The notes: generated by a model not told the origin, from the sequence alone. 64,000 bases of DNA from Coffea arabica (GCF_036785885.1 NC_092320.1:27529557-27593556), one strand, 5' to 3'; numbered from the stretch's first letter, positions 13,744 to 25,630 are shown. Made by a program: numbers and translations.

Positions 13744-16700
13744 AAACAGGCAGAACATTTATTACACTAAGATGTCACCATGGAGGCCTCATTTCATATA
13801 CTCCTGATCCCCATTACGAAGGTGGAGATTTGTGTGTGTTTGACTATGTTGAGAGTATAGGTCTAAGTGTTTTCGAAGTGGATAGATTAACTGAGAGTGC
13901 TGGTGTATATGGTCATAAGGTGTACTATGGTTGGGAAAATAACACCTTTAGGAGGATAGACAGCAGTAGGGAGTTAAATGGTTATGTTAATGGGGAGGTT
14001 GGACCAACTAAGGAAGTTAACTTATATCTTGAAGTATCTTTTCATGAAATTCTAGTGCAACAACTTGGTTATGATCCGTATGAGGTAGATGAGACAGAAA
14101 ATGAACTCCAAAATGGTGATGATAACAACACTGTTAGGGATGAAGGTCAAGGAAGGTGTGCTGCTAATAATTGTGATAATGATTCCGACGCAAGTGATGA
14201 GACTTTCTTTTCAGCTATTGATTCAAATTATGAAATAGGTGATGATGCTGATGATGGTATATTTCATGATAATGTTGACAAAAATGCTGAATGGTTGGGA
14301 GTAGATAATCACAGGAAAGAAAATGTGATTCATGATCCTTTGAATGAAACAGAGAAGGTTCCTGATTCTGATGAAACAGAATAGGTTCCTGATTCTGAAT
14401 CTGATTTTGAAAGCATTCATGAGTCTGATGATGAAGAGTCTAAATTGAGGTCTCGTAGTTTTGATCCTAAGCATATTGACAATCCAAAATTAGAGCTGTA
14501 TATGTCCTTTACAAGTCTGAAACTTTTCAAGACTGCTGTACATAATTATAGTGTGAAACAAGGCAGGCCTTATAAGTTTGTGAAATAAGATAGAGTGAGG
14601 GTGAGGACTAGATGCAGAAATAGTGAATGTAGTTAGGTTATATATGCTAGAAAATTAAGTGGGGATGGAACTATTCAAATAAGAACATTTGAAGATAATC
14701 ACACATGTGGTTTTACATATGATAACCCTCTTGTGCATTCTGGATGGGTAGCTAAGAAGTATTGTGAAGAGTTTAGGTGTAATCCTAAATTAGAGTTGGA
14801 GCATTTTAGGAAGACAGTTTTGAAAGAAAATAGGTGCTCTTTCACAAAAAATCAAACATATAGGACAAGGAGAAAAGAAATGAAAATTGTTCAGGGCAGT
14901 GAAAAAGACCAGTACAGCAAATTAGGAGTTTATATGCATGAAATTCTAAGATCCAACCCTGGTAGCACTGTTATAATGAAAACTGTTGATGACTTCAGAG
15001 ACTCAAAAACAGGGAAAGGCAGATTTGAGAGGCCGTACATCTGTTTTGCTGGAGTGAAGCATGGTTTCCTAATTGGATGTAGGCAATTTATTGGAGTAGA
15101 TGATACTTTTTTGAAAGGATCAGTAGGAGGAGTTTTGCTAGCAATTGTTGGAGTTGATGCCAATAATGGCATTTTTCCAATAGCATATGCTGCAGCAGAA
15201 GGTGAAAGTAAGGATTCATGGTGCTGGTTCTTCAAACTATTGAAAGAAGATTTGAAGATTGAAAAGGATTATGAATGGACAATAATGAGTGACAAACAAA
15301 AAGGTCTAATTGAAGCATGTGATCTGATTTTCCTAAATGCAGCCCACAGATTTTGTGTGAAACACTTGCACAATAACTTTTCATCTGCTGGTTTCAAAGG
15401 AGAAGGTTTGAGGAGAGCGTTATGGACTGTTGCCAAAGCAACAACACCAGTTCAATTCATTAGCAGAATGGAAGCAATAGCTCAAATTGATATAGAGGCA
15501 GCCAGGTGGTTTGATGACAAACCACCAAGTCAATGGAGCAGAGCTTATTTTAGCACTCATCCTAAATGTGCAATGTTATTGAATAATATCTGTGAGTGCT
15601 TCAACAGCAAAATTCTTGATGCTAGGGAGAAGCCAATAATTAAAATGTTTGAAGCAATACGGTTGTACATGATGCAGAGAATGCAAAAAAATAGGAATCT
15701 GGCCAAAGAGAAGTGGCAGACTTATCCTTATTGCCCCAAAATTCTTCACATTATGCAGAAAAATGTAGATAGAGCACCTGACTGTTTTCCATTCAAATCG
15801 AATGATGGTCTTTATGAAGTCAGTTGCCCATATGGTGACCAATATGCAGTGAACATCAAGGAGCAAACATGCTCTTGCAGAAAATGGGAATTAACAGGTA
15901 TTCCCTGTCCCCATGCCATTGCTGCATTGTGGATGGCTAAAAAGGATCCTCTGCTATATGTTTCAAAATGGTATACAGTGGAGACATATATGAAGTGCTA
16001 TGAAGGATCAGTGTGTCCCATGAATGGAGAAAGTGAATGGGGGCTTACTGATGTTGGTGAAGGTCCTTTGCCACCTTATATGGGAGAGCACCTGGAAGGC
16101 CTAAGAAGCTGAGAAGGAGAAGTGCAGAGGAAGTTCAACAAGCCAAAGAAAAAACTAAGAAGAAGGTGACAAGAGTGGGACAGATTAACAAGTGTAGATA
16201 CTGTCATCAAAGGGGACATAATATGAGGTCCTGCAAGCTTCTCAAAGATGCTCAAGATCCTGCAGTTGCAGAAACTGATATTAGTTCAAGCCAAGTTGTT
16301 GCTTCTACCAACAATCCAGCTAGCCAAGATGGAAAAAAAGTTGTAAGTTGTTTTGATGACTTGTTATAGCTATCTGTGCTATTTGGTATATAAATGACAT
16401 GTTTTCCTTTTAAACTGTAGGGAACAAAGAAAACCAAGAAGCCTGCTGCTGAGTCTTCAAATAAAAGGGTAGAAAAACCTGCTACATCTTTTGATTTTTT
16501 TGTCTTTATGCAATTTGATTTTTGCTACCTCACTGTTTTGTGCAGAAGAGACATAGACGTACAAGAAGAGTTGCAGCTGCAGTTTGTAATGATGATTCAA
16601 ACATTGAACATCAACAGGATGCTGAGCCACTGGTTGAGATTGACATAACATCCTCTGCCTCAGATCAAGTAGACAAGGATAAGTACGAAGTGTTTGGGCT

Positions 16701-16872
16701 GTCAAGGTCTCAAGTGAAATATAGCACCAAGGAACCCAGAATACAAACTAAAGAACAAGTACAGATGCCCTTCAAGATTAGAGATGTTCATATGCATGTT
16801 GCTGCTGCTGGCAAGGCAGATTTAAGTGTTCCTAGTTCATCTAGATCGAAGGGAAAGGAGAAACTACTGTGA
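13744..16872 (+). pseudogene. MuDR-type MULE transposase, broken
   Basis: After a splice acceptor (ttaaccag at 13743) one frame encodes a MULE transposase to 16112: an N-terminal domain (TFITLRCHHGG), an acidic stretch, a MuDR DNA-binding region (LKLFKTAVHNYSVKQGRPYK), a DDE core (GVDDTFLKG near 15095, IMSDKQKGLIEAC, and NNICECFNS with the likely Glu) and a SWIM zinc finger (CSCRKWELTGIPCPHAIAA). Three stops interrupt it, at 14382-14384, 14586-14588 and 14634-14636. A one-base frameshift near 16083 moves the PGRPKKLRRR tail to another frame. That tail continues to a CCHC knuckle (CRYCHQRGHNMRSC, about 16193) and, past introns at about 16340-16420 and 16470-16546, to a last exon ending at 16872. 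As written it cannot make a full transposase. Confidence 0.9.
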
Positions 16873-17597
16873 TAGGAGAAACAACATGCTGAATTTTCTT
16901 CAAGCCAAGTTGCTGCTTTTGTAATTAGTGAATGACTTTTGTTGTTTCAACTTTTGCCTTGCCTAGTAATTATGGAAGTGCAAGCTGTAATGTGATAGCT
17001 GGCTTTATTTCATTTATGGACCCATGTTCAACAACAGTCATGTAGTTTGCTTTATTTCATTGGGAATGCACTTTAATTGTATTGAAGTTATGATATACAT
17101 ATATGGCAGCTGTTTTCATGTTCATCTGTTTGTATTTATTTACATTTATATTCCAACTTGGTTTATCAGTACATGTGGGACAATCTTGGTTTATCAGCTT
17201 AGTTGCCAGCTTGGTTTATTTGCATTTGTTTTCCAGCGTAGTTTATTTGCATCTGTTTGTATTATCAGTACTTGTGGTTTATCAGTTCATGGCCATTTTA
17301 TATTTATGATATGAACAACACTTTGACAAGGACCATTTTCTTACACTCAACGCATAGCTTTACAAACAAAATAAATTACAGAGTTAATAAATTGCATTGT
17401 TGCCAAATGCATTTCCCTTCCTAAATCCCACCTTTTACATAAATTGCAGAGTTCATTTGGAACCTTTGTACAAACAAAATAAGTCCCTTTCTATACCCTG
17501 CAATTGGATATTACTTCATAGGGGAAAATGCAACTCCCGTTCCAACAACAAACACAGCCAGCTTCAAAATGTTCTTCCTTTTGCAATTTTACCAAAA
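16873..17597. other. Non-coding middle of the MULE between its two convergent genes
   Basis: Convergent 3' ends: T-rich sequence after the transposase stop, with short repeats of gtttatcag and cagcttggtttat around 17155-17290, then sequence leading to the GRF gene stop. No further ORF is supported. Confidence 0.6.
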
Positions 17598-18063
17598 TCA
17601 CTCCAGTGTTAACAGCAACTTGCCTCCCTTTACTTTTCCCTCGTCTTTACTGCTCCAACTCATTACTAGCAAAACCACCAAAAGCACAATTATTATAATA
17701 AAAAATTTCTCCCTCTTACGCATTATTTCAACTTGTTCTTCCATTTTGTTAGTCTTTTTCAGCAAACCAGGAATGAGAACTCTCCCTCTTGGACAAATTG
17801 GCTCATCAACCCATTCAAAGTACCTGCATCTCTCGGGTCTCTACCATAACAATAATGACATTTCTCAGAAATTAGTTAGCTAAATTAACACATTGAAGGA
17901 CCAACATTTTTAGACAAATATTTCTTACCGGCCACAGAGAGCAACCAAGGAATCTTCTTCCCGAATTCTCGCCGCGCCAACAGGTGCTCATTTTTGTTCT
18001 TAACCCACACTTGCAGAATGGAGTTGATGAACCACTGGAGACTTCAGAACTTCTGCTCCTCAT
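17598..18063 (-). CDS. GRF-type zinc-finger protein with C-terminal membrane segment, inside the MULE
   Basis: Two exons, 18063-17929 and 17840-17598, with donor GTAAGA and acceptor GGTAG in phase 0, give 125 residues plus TGA. The N-terminus is Ser-rich. A GRF zinc finger follows: C17-x-C19-G, T28-C-W, G35-R-R-F38, C41, then C50-x-x-F-E-W-V-D57. The intron falls inside the finger and the spliced product restores the family pattern, which supports the model. A short charged helix (about 75-90) leads to a hydrophobic segment (about 91-107, FFIIIIVLLVVLLV) and a basic tail. GRF fingers bind nucleic acid. In plants, short GRF plus transmembrane proteins are common and often lie near transposons. 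No stop or frameshift is visible although the transposase beside it is broken. Its role for the element is unknown. Confidence 0.8.
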
Positions 18064-18287
18064 TTAGGCAAAAATGAGAGCACAGGGAGCTCCACTGCCA
18101 GATGCTCTGAGGATGAATGTTTAAAGCTGCAAAGATTGGCAAGAAAATTTTGGGGTTGAAAGGCAGAGGGAAAAAGGACGACAATGGAGCTCTGTCCGTT
18201 GCATTTTGTTCCTTTAAAGTTAGCTCCATTCGATTTTACCCATTTTTTGTTGGGTAAAACCGTTGGTTGTAACGGTCAATTGGATAT

Positions 18288-18414
18288 TTCCCGTCAATCG
18301 TCCTTAATTGGTCAAAATTACGGAACATTGAGGATGAAATGTGTTTGGGGTTAAACTTTGAGGATAAAATTGGTCAACCCCCTAAACTTTGAGGATGAAA
18401 AGTGCATTTTTCCC
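18288..18414 (-). repeat. Right TIR of the MULE
   Basis: A 127-bp inverted partner of 12848-12974, beginning ttcccgtcaatcgtccttaa and ending gtgcatttttccc, directly followed by the TAACTTCTG duplication. Confidence 0.92.
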
Positions 18415-18423
18415 TAACTTCTG

Positions 18424-19305
18424 AGATGGTGAAATTTGGTATGTCAAGGACTCGAGAGACCTAATAGGTTAGAAGTTAGTCGTTATTTTATGTTTAATAG
18501 ATTAGTCAGGCACCTGCGGAGGTCTCTAACCCTACCGATTGCTCAATAGGTGTCAAATATCATAATTTTTTTTTACCTTTCCAAAACGATTGATATTCAA
18601 ATATTTTTTCTTAGAGCGTATTGATTTGACTTCATAAGTGGGATCAAGCATGTTGCTGTTAAAAGCAGAATCTCCCATGTTTTTTTTGAGAATCTCCTTA
18701 TTGTTTCTGAGTAGCTAAAAAGTTATTTATTAACTAGAAGGAATTTGGTTTAAATGTAGGACATCTTTTCAGAAGTTTTCGCAACTTAATCATAGAGGAT
18801 GGAATTATCAAAGATTTGTCCTTTTTGAACTTTGTCTTTGACTCACTGGAGACCTAGGAAACAAATAGAAAATGTGTGCGAATGAGATATCTATCAACAA
18901 GAAGGAAAAGGCATTCATAATTCAATTGAATGTTATTATTTTGTTTTCGAAGTATGATATGATGATTGAAAAAAAAAAGTCAAAACAATCATGGTAACAT
19001 TCAGTTTCCTTGAGTGTTCTTTCATGCCAAACTTTTTCATTGTATTAACTAAACGTTCTAAATGTTTGAATGATATTGAGGTAATCTGATTCTTTTTTTG
19101 ATGTAAACAATAGTTATATCCTTTCACAGCCACGTAATAAAAGGGAAAAAATCACCTATGCTTCAAAAACATGTATTCTACCTTTCTTTGCTATAGATTA
19201 ATGGTCAATTGGATAGCACGTTTTAATACATGTAATGCAACGTGGAATAAAATACATTAATTTTTATTTTTGGAGTCTACGAAACAAATAAATTCACAAA
19301 TTATT
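18424..19305. other. Intergenic, no gene seen
   Basis: The sequence lies between the MULE target duplication and the Tat element. It is AT-rich with no supported ORF or repeat. Confidence 0.5.
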
Positions 19306-19310
19306 ATGAC

Positions 19311-20112
19311 TGTAGACAATGAAATTTTAATTAAATTTCAAAATTACCATTGGTCTATAAGTTATTTTTATGGCTCATTTTTGTCCAACGGAATAGTGAC
19401 ATGCATCATGTACATTTGGAAAGATTGGTTATTAAACAGCCAATTGTATTTTGCCACGTGTCAAGTTGGGGGTGTTCCAATCAGTTGAAATTGCTGGAAC
19501 ATCTATAACAACCAAATCATATCTACATGACTCGGACATTTTTGGATAAATATCTGAATATTTATTTCTTATTAAAGAGATAATAGAAATAATATTTAGA
19601 GTTGTTAATCCATATATCTCTTGTATACTGCAATAGTTTGCCCAATCAAATGATGCCATGTCACGTGTCCCCACGAGTTTGGCCAATCGAAAAATTACTT
19701 ATCTCTTTATTCATAAATATAAAATGAAGAGGTAATATTTGACTAGTACAGTCCTAATATGACTGCACGTCTTGCAAGACAGGTAAAGTAGTACACAGGT
19801 CTTCAACATCTACCTCTTGCTACAGCTATAAATAGGGGCCTCTCAATCAAATCAAGGACACACACAGATACACAGAGGCATCAAGAGGCATCTCATACAC
19901 TCAAGTATTGAAGCTTCAAGTTACGAAGGTCTGGGTCTCCAAACTCCTCAAGTCTTCCGCATATCAAGACTTGAGTTTTCAAATATTTTCAAGTTTTTCA
20001 AATCTTCCATATCAAGATTTGAAAGAATTAGTGGTTGATCCAAAAACAAGCTGCGAAACCCTTGGATTGGTGTTCGAGGAGAAGAATCGAAGGAAGCTCT
20101 CCATAAGTTCGA
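19311..20112 (+). repeat. 5' LTR, 3'-truncated
   Basis: It matches the 3' LTR from its first base to ccataagttcga (20101-20112), equivalent to 35234. The last 111 bp seen in the 3' LTR (35235-35345) are missing. The next bases, GGCATGCTCAGTGGGACC, look like the rest of the primer-binding region, so a deletion removed the LTR end and the first base(s) of that site. Confidence 0.85.
19827..19834 (+). promoter_or_regulatory. TATA box in 5' LTR
   Basis: TATAAATA in gctacagctataaatagggg, with an identical context in the 3' LTR at 34949-34956. It is the likely core promoter of the element. Confidence 0.7.
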
Positions 20113-20181
20113 GGCATGCTCAGTGGGACCATCTATGCCTTCCATCTCTTCTCCTCGAATATTCAACTACGTATATCACCA

Positions 20182-22030
20182 ATGGCACCAAAGAGCAACA
20201 AAATCATGATTGCACGTTCCAAGGCTACTGATGCTAAGTCTATTCAGGAAGCTGCAAATGTTGCCATCAATACCCGCGCTATTGGTCCTGTGACAAGGAG
20301 TATGACGAGAGCCTCCACCTAAAGTAGCATGGAAGCTCCATCGGCGCCAACTCCCGTCTTTGGTTCGACATCACCAATGAGCTATTTCTCCACGATAGGG
20401 ATCCAAGACGTTTCTGCCTCGATTGAGAAGGCTCTTGCCATGCTCGAATTTGGATCCGAATCCAATTTTTCTAAGCATGATGATGATTCATCAAGCACTG
20501 GATCAGCCTCTTCACATGAAACTCTTCATTCAAGATTTTCTATTGAAGATTCTACCGCTTCTTCTACTGCAATGCCTGCCATGATGACAGATACTTTAAG
20601 TCTAGAAGAATAAGTTTCGAATATGTCCAAGATGATGGAAACCATGATGAAACACATGAAGGACCAAAATGCTCTCATTGCTCAACAGCTCACCCGGAAG
20701 GATCACGCTCCTGAAGGAAGCCATGCGAATCCTAAGGAGCACCAAGAGCGTGAAATTTCTTCATCTAAAGGCAAAGACAGGGTGGAGGAAGTATATGTGA
20801 CCGTCGATGGAACTATCCCCGTGGAACAACTAAAGGAACTTGTTGAAAGCGTGATCAAAAATAAAAAAGAGGGTGGTTCAAAGTCAAGGTTTTACCTACT
20901 GCAAGCCTTACACTGCTAGAATCGACAATCTAGCAATGCCTGCTAGATATCAACTGCCTAAATTTCAACAGCTCGATGGGAAAGGTAGTCCAAAGCAACA
21001 TGTGGCCCATTTTATCGAAACCTGCAATAACGCTGGAACTTATGGTGACGTGCTAGTCAAACAGTTCGTCTGATCTTTGAAGGGCAACGTATTTGATTGG
21101 TACACTGATCTCACTCCAGGGTCCATCGACAGTTGGGAACAGTTGAAACAAGAGTTCTTGAATCGCTTCTACAGCACTAGAAGAACCGTTAGTATGCTGG
21201 AGTTGACTAACACTCGTCAATGGGAGGAGGAACCTATGGTCAACTATATTGATAGGTGGAGAAGTCTGAGTCTCAATTGCAAGGACAGACTGTCTGAACC
21301 CTCTGCCATAGACATGTGCATCCGAGGAATGCATTGGAGCCTGAGCTACATTCTACAGGATATACGACCGAACACATTTGAAAAATTAGCTACTTGTGCT
21401 CATGATATGGAGTTAAGCATCATGGCCAATGCAACTGATGGGCTTCCTATTCAAGATCCACGATTGCAGCCGCCTTGTCAAAGCAATGAAAGGCAAGAAA
21501 ATAAAAAAGGGGGCAAGCCTCCTTCAAAATTCAGTAATAAGAAGTCCATGACAATAAACACAGCTCCTATAAAAATTGCTACCAAGGTGAGTCGAAAGGT
21601 CACCGAAAAGGTAGACTCCCCTCAAAATAGGTCGGTAAGAAAACCTACTCTAAAAGAAATGCAAGAAAAAGAATACCCCTTTCTTGAATCCAATTTCTAA
21701 GGGATGTTCGATAATTTTTTCAAGAAGAAACTCCTCGAACTTCCTGACATGAAACGCCTAGAGGAAGCCGATCAAGTCAATAATCCAAATTATTGTTGTT
21801 ATCATCGCTTGATTGGTCACCTTCTCACTAAATGTTTTCTCTTTAAAGACAAAATTATGAAATTGGTCCGTCAAGGAAAAATCCTTCTTGAGGAGGATAA
21901 AGTATCGGCAAACCAAACAACAATAATGTTTGGGTCTGTGTGTTGTCCGATAGAAGTTCTACCCACATCAAGCAGTGTTCTATCTGTACAAAGGGAGTTT
22001 GAAAGATCGTTAATTGAAAATGTTGTTTAA
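20182..22030 (+). pseudogene. Tat element gag, broken
   Basis: It begins at an ATG (MAPKSNKIMIARSK) in one frame with stops at 20320-20322 and 20611-20613. It then shifts by one base near 20885 into the frame that carries the retrotransposon gag domain (QQLDGKGSPKQHVAHFIETC, FDWYTDLTPGSIDSWEQL, about 20960-21430). A TGA lies at 21071-21073 inside the domain and another stop at about 21700. A zinc-knuckle-like Cys/His motif (CCYHRLIGHLLTKC) lies at about 21795-21838. It would make the nucleocapsid polyprotein. The several breaks exclude a full product. Confidence 0.85.
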
Positions 22031-22230
22031 GAGGATGATGAAGGATGGACTTTAGTCACTCGAAAAAGGGCCTGCAAGCCAAAGACAAATAAGTACATCT
22101 TTCCGAAAAGCATTCATTCGACAAAGGTTAAAGTGACAATGAAACAGCGAAATGCAGCAAAAAAATAAAAAGGAGCGGCCACAACACCAATTCCTTCAGA
22201 TTTCAGCTCCTTCAAGAGATTCAACAGCCC

Positions 22231-22728
22231 GTGATGTTGAGAGAATTTATACCCAAGGGGTATTTAAGTGACGATGATGATAATTCTACTTCTTGTAATA
22301 TCATCAAAGTCGAAAATCCTCAAGTCACACAAATTAGCACTGAAGTTGAGAAAAAACTCAAAATAGATGATAAATCACCGGTGAATTGTGCAACGGCTAT
22401 CATTTTTTATGATAACGATTTAACTATTGAGTTCAAAACTCACAATCGACCTTTGTTTGTTAGTGTGTATGTTCGAGAACAGAAGATGAATAGGATACTC
22501 ATTGATGGGGGATCTGCTGTCAATATTATATTGGTACGTGCTATGATAGAACTGGGAATCTCAAGCGATGAACTCTCCCAGAGCCGCCTCATGATCCAAG
22601 GATTTAACCAAGGGGGGCAAAGAGCAATTGATCTCATAAGGCTTGAATTGCTCATTGGTGAGTTGTCTTCAAGTGCGTTATTTCATATCATTGAAACCAA
22701 AACCTCTTATAATATGCTCTTGGGATGA
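22231..22728 (+). pseudogene. Tat element aspartic protease region
   Basis: A 165-codon open segment contains the retropepsin-like active-site context LIDGGSAVNIILVRAMIELG (about 22498-22557), with the second hydrophobic part (SALFHIIETKTSYNMLLG) ending at 22728. Asp-Gly-Gly in place of the usual Asp-Thr/Ser-Gly is common in this lineage. It is separated from gag and RT by stops. Confidence 0.8.
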
Positions 22729-23324
22729 CCCTGGATTCACGAGAATGAAATTATACCGTCTACTCTACATCAATGTTTCAAATATTGTCGAGACGGTATA
22801 GTTAAGAAGGTTGTCGCCGATGACAAATCTTTCACTGAGGCCAAGGCTCACTTTGCCGATGCCAAATTTTACCTTCAGAAAGAGGTAAAAAGAAAAGAAT
22901 CAGTAAAGCAAGAAAGTCAAGATCTCAAAGTACCCATTTTGCAGTATATTCCAAGATCGAAGAGAGAAGAAGGTCAATCTTCTTTTATCAGGAATGACAC
23001 ATTAAATGTTTCGCTCACCAAAATAGAGCCTGTTAAGAGGGAAAAAGTGAGCTTGCAAGGATTTGTTCGTTCCAAAGAAGAACCGGCAGTAGAGCATTAC
23101 TTACTACCAACTAATCGGATTCAAGAAAATTTTGATCCAAACGCGTATAGACTTCTTACTAAAGCCGGCTATAATCCAAATGAAAAGCATGCATTGGAAA
23201 AACTCCCTCCTGAGGTGACTGGTGAGAAGACTCATGAATTAACATTTACGCAGAAAATGTTGAAAAAAAAAGGTATAATGTTTAAAGTTCATCGATAGGT
23301 CTTGGTTATCAACCGCCTTTTCCA

Positions 23325-23546
23325 GTGCGTATAATGATCAAAAGAGCAAGTTGTAACTACGTGAACGAAGAAATGGAGGTCACAAATCGAAAGAGATTTG
23401 TGTTCGATAGGTTGGGAAATAAGTCAAAGCGTACTTCTGTGTTTGACAGACTTGGACCGCAGCCGAAATATTTGAAACCGCCCGTCTATGAAAGATTAGG
23501 CAATAAAAAGCAAGAGTACCAAGTTGCCAAGAAAACGAGTCTCTAA
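23325..23546 (+). pseudogene. Linker with repeated RLG motifs between protease and RT
   Basis: It is in a different frame from protease and RT. Three short repeats occur: FVFDRLGNK, SVFDRLGPQ and PVYERLGNK. I recognise this style from Tat-type polyproteins but know no function. The flanking stretch 22939-23298 is in the pol frame (KAGYNPNEKHALEKLPPEVT). Confidence 0.6.
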
Positions 23547-23619
23547 TTTCTTCATGCACTATGGAGACTTATTCAATGTAAGTATTGAAACTATTTTTTA
23601 AGAACAGGGTCAAGAAAGT

Positions 23620-24444
23620 ATGGCTTCCTGTCATCATATTACGATCAGTGATTCTGAAGAAGAAGAAGAAGATGCAGATGACGCTCCCGCTGAATTTGAA
23701 CAGGAAGTAAAAAATACAGTCGATATCCTAAAAGAGATTAATTTTGGCACAAGTGACGACCCTCGCCCAATTTACATAAGTTCTTGTATGACTCCTGAAA
23801 AAGAGAAAGAGTATGTTGATTTGCTGGTCGAGTTCAAAGATGTCTTTGCCTAGAATTACTCAGAAATGCCTAGTTTGGATCCTAGAGTCGCTGTTCATAA
23901 TTTATCTGTCAAGCGAGGAACAAAACCTGTTAAACAAACTCAAAGACGCTTTCGGCCCGAATTGATTTCTCCGATAGAAAATGAGATAAATAGACTGATT
24001 GAATCTGGGTTCATACGAGAAGTGAAATATCTAACATGGATTTCAAGCATTGTCCCTGTGAGGAAGAAAAATGGGCAAATCCGAATTTGTGTTGATTTTC
24101 GAGACTTAAATGAGGCTTGCCCCAAAGATGATTTTCCGTTCCCCATCACAGAATCGACGATAGATGCTACGACCGGACACGAAACACTATCTTTTCTCGA
24201 TGGATCGTCTGGCTACAATCAAATACGTATGGTACTCGAGGATGAGGAGCTCACTGCCTTCCGCACCCCCAAGGAAATTTATTGCTATAAAGTGATGCTG
24301 TTTGGCTTGAAGAACGCTGGAGTGACATATCAAAGGGCAATGCAAAGAATTTTTGATGATATGCTCAATAGAAATGTAGAGTGCTACGTTGATAACCTTG
24401 TGGTGAAATCAAAGAAGCGAGATGATCATATTCAAGACCTTTGA
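23620..24444 (+). pseudogene. Tat element reverse transcriptase, broken
   Basis: Typical Ty3/Gypsy RT blocks appear in order: the lead-in VDLLVEFKDVFA, a TAG at 23851-23853 (Trp position), INRLIESGFIREV, VPVRKKNGQIRICVDFRDLN, FLDGSSGYNQI, and FGLKNAGVTYQRAMQRIFDD. The catalytic box reads YVDN where the family has YVDD, so the second metal-binding Asp is replaced. A TGA at 24442-24444 ends this piece. The reading frame is shared with RNase H and integrase downstream. Confidence 0.9.
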
Positions 24445-24474
24445 AGAGTTTTCCAACGCCTTCGGAGATACCAA

Positions 24475-25630
24475 TTGAAGATGAATCTTTTGAAGTGTGC
24501 ATTCGGAGTCACTTCTGGCAAGTTTCTCGATTTCATCGTTCATCAACGGAGAATAGAGGTCGATCGATCTAAAATTGATGCCATTGTGAACATGCCTGAA
24601 CCGCGAAATATTCATGAATTGAAGAGCCTTCAATGGAAGTTGGCATATATCCGGAGGTTTATCTCTAATTTGGCCGGACGATGCCAACCCTTCAGTCGAC
24701 TGATGAAGAAAGGGGTGCCCTTCGAATGGGATGAATCGTGTAGGAATGCTTTTACAAGCATCAAAACGTACCTCATGAATCCCACAGTGTTGGCTACATC
24801 CATCCCAGGAAAACTGTTGATTCTCTATATTTTCGCTCAAGAACGGTCGATTGGGGCCTTACTTGCTCAAGAAAATGATGAAGGTAAGGAGAATGCACTG
24901 TATTACTTGAGTTGGATGCTGATACCTAATGAGTTGAATTATTCACCCATCGAGAAGTTGTGTTTGGCACTTATATTTGTCATTCAGAAGGTAAAACATT
25001 ATTTTCAAACATACACTATTCGACTCATATCTAAGTCTAATCCCATTAAATATGTCATGGCAAAACTTATACTGTCTAATCGACTCGCGAGATGGTACCT
25101 CCAGTTTCAACAATTCGAAATTATTTATGTACCTGCGAAAGCTGTCAAATGACAAATATTAGCAGATTTTTTAGCCGGTCATCCCATACCTGCTGAGTGG
25201 GAGTTGACTGATGAACTCTCCGATGAAGAAGTGTTTATGGTCGAATCGCTGTGGTCGATGTATTTCGATGGAGCTGGTGCGGGAGTTATCTTTTATACTC
25301 CTGAAACGGATATATTGTCGTACTCTTTCATTTTAATACGCCGGTGTTCAAACAATGTGGTCGAATATCAGACGTTAATTCTCGGTCTTGAAACGGCTAT
25401 AGACATGAAGTAGTTGCATCTTAGAATCTATGGTGATTCAAAATTGGTGGTAAATCAATTTCTTGGTATTTATGATGTCAAGAAACCTGAATTGATTCCA
25501 TATTATAAGTATGCAAGACAACTCATGGGATATTTAGATAATGTCACTATAGAACATATCCCTAGAAATTTCAACCAGCAAGCTGACTCTTTGGCAAAGG
25601 TGGCATTCATGATCACTCTACCTTCTCATC
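24475..25630 (+). pseudogene. Tat element dual RNase H region
   Basis: The first RNase H (24475-25152) shows FEWDESCRNAFTSIKTYL, ALYYLSWMLIPNELNYSPIEK and the connecting thumb. After a TGA at 25150-25152 comes ILADFLAGHPI, then the second, archaeal-type RNase H: WSMYFDGAGAGVIFYTP, NNVVEYQTLILGLETAID, a TAG at 25411-25413, LRIYGDSKLVVNQF and HIPRNFNQQADSLAKVAF. The second domain is the hallmark that places the element in the Tat lineage. All parts are in one frame apart from the stops. Confidence 0.88.

Larger units (their letters stand above)
12848..18414 (+). mobile_element. Complete Mutator-like element (MULE), 5.57 kb
   Basis: Exact 9-bp target duplication TAACTTCTG at 12839-12847 and 18415-18423. 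Terminal inverted repeats are 127 bp on each side (12848-12974 and 18288-18414), starting gggaaaaatgcacttttcat. Inside are a MuDR-type transposase gene on + (broken) and a GRF zinc-finger gene on - (apparently intact). TIR length, 9-bp duplication and transposase type all agree with the Mutator superfamily. Confidence 0.95.

Noticed and set aside
17024..17314. Open frames of 96 and 68 codons on + after the MULE transposase
   Set aside because: They come from short gtttatcag/cttggttt repeats, have hydrophobic low-complexity translation, and lie between two convergent genes.
18044..18229. Minus-strand 61-codon frame upstream of the GRF gene
   Set aside because: It is in another frame, ends just inside the GRF start and has no domain. 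It is most likely part of the 5' UTR.
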